Below are positions 12,894-13,351 of a stretch of DNA of 13,351 nt, in pieces. Source of the stretch: Muribaculaceae bacterium (GTDB lineage Bacteria > Bacteroidota > Bacteroidia > Bacteroidales > Muribaculaceae); contig VSPF01000083.1 in NCBI GenBank assembly GCA_009775195.1, positions 1 to 13,351 on the forward strand, written 5' to 3'. Below the pieces are notes generated by a model. The model did not search any database, was not told where the DNA came from, and saw only the letters and a program-made list of their open reading frames with translations. The position numbers and the translations under genes are program-made. The stretch's first letter is position 1; each line of letters starts with the position of its first letter.

Positions 12894-13351
12894 ATGGGAA
12901 AAATTATTGGCATAGACCTTGGCACCACCAACTCGTGCGTCGCAGTTCTCGAGGGTAACACCCCCGAAGTGATACCTAACAGCGAGGGCCACCGTACGAC
13001 CCCCTCGATTGTGGCATTTGTCGACGGCGGTGAGCGCAAGGTCGGCGACCCCGCAAAACGCCAGGCCGTGACTAACCCTACTCGCACCATCTACTCTATC
13101 AAACGTTTCATGGGCGAGACTTACGACCAAGTTCAGAACGAAATCGCACGTGTGCCCTACAAGGTAGTGCGCGGTGCTAACAATACCCCGCGTATCGACA
13201 TCGACGGACGCGAATACTCGCCCCAAGAAATTTCGGCAATGATTCTTCAGAAAATGAAGAAGACCGCCGAAGACTACCTCGGCCAGGCTGTGACCGACGC
13301 CGTAATCACCGTGCCCGCATACTTCAACGACTCGCAGCGTCAGGCCACCAA
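12894..13351 (+). CDS. dnaK: Chaperone DnaK (Hsp70), 5' part, cut by window edge
   Basis: The first 152 codons of Hsp70 are present and open to the right edge; the full protein is usually about 630-640 residues. DnaK is a cytoplasmic ATP-driven folding chaperone working with DnaJ and GrpE. The ATPase phosphate-1 motif IIGIDLGTTNSCVAV is at 4-18, followed by GHRTTPSIVAF, VGDPAKRQAVTNP, YSIKRFMG and, near the cut, the connect region AVITVPAYFNDSQRQAT. ATG 12894 gives the canonical MGKIIGIDLG start. The leader is A/T-rich with no Shine-Dalgarno sequence. It is preceded by the dyad and the -24/-12-like sequence described separately. The reading frame is intact throughout. Confidence 0.97.
   Translation, partial: MGKIIGIDLGTTNSCVAVLEGNTPEVIPNSEGHRTTPSIVAFVDGGERKVGDPAKRQAVTNPTRTIYSIKRFMGETYDQVQNEIARVPYKVVRGANNTPRIDIDGREYSPQEISAMILQKMKKTAEDYLGQAVTDAVITVPAYFNDSQRQAT

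Overview
The window looks like chromosomal DNA from a member of the Bacteroidales, with a gut Muribaculaceae-type genome as my best guess. The grounds are promoters of the TTTG-N19/21-TAnnTTTG type, start codons without Shine-Dalgarno sequences, SPII lipoproteins with an acidic surface-export signal after the cysteine, a TonB-dependent receptor with an N-terminal carboxypeptidase-regulatory-like domain, a TlpA/DUF4369 thioredoxin, and the gene order rpsU-xerC-hpf. Coding DNA is GC-rich and the gaps between genes are AT-rich. No tRNA, rRNA, CRISPR array, insertion sequence or prophage is visible.

Layout. (1) Positions 1-121 hold no gene. They carry a 9-bp inverted repeat around a possible leftward promoter and a small hairpin. 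(2) Positions 122-7284, minus strand, form a three-gene operon transcribed from about 7331: a TonB-dependent outer-membrane receptor without a SusD partner, then two DUF5689/OB-fold surface lipoproteins that are partly paralogous. The two lipoproteins share an identical 9-mer at identical spacing before their ATG. (3) Positions 7285-7501 are a divergent regulatory region. (4) Positions 7502-9429, plus strand, hold a translationally coupled pair: a small secreted protein with a sorting-tail-like C-terminus and a CotH-family protein kinase-like secreted protein. (5) Positions 9542-11102 hold rpsU, a XerC/D-type tyrosine recombinase and short hpf. (6) Positions 11183-12187 encode a periplasmic TlpA-like thioredoxin. 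(7) Positions 12404-12760 encode a small cytoplasmic protein of unknown function. (8) From 12894 to the right edge is the start of dnaK, preceded by a strong dyad/terminator and a sequence that closely resembles a sigma-54 -24/-12 promoter.

How the parts may work together. The minus-strand operon is probably a cell-surface uptake machine in which DUF5689/OB-fold lipoproteins replace SusD as capture proteins. The OB-folds make nucleic acids or nucleotides a possible ligand, but this is inference. The CotH pair fires from the same intergenic region and acts outside the cytoplasm, so a link to the uptake operon is possible but unproven. The right half is housekeeping (translation, hibernation, chromosome dimer resolution, redox, chaperone). 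Its regulatory DNA holds the most interesting signals.
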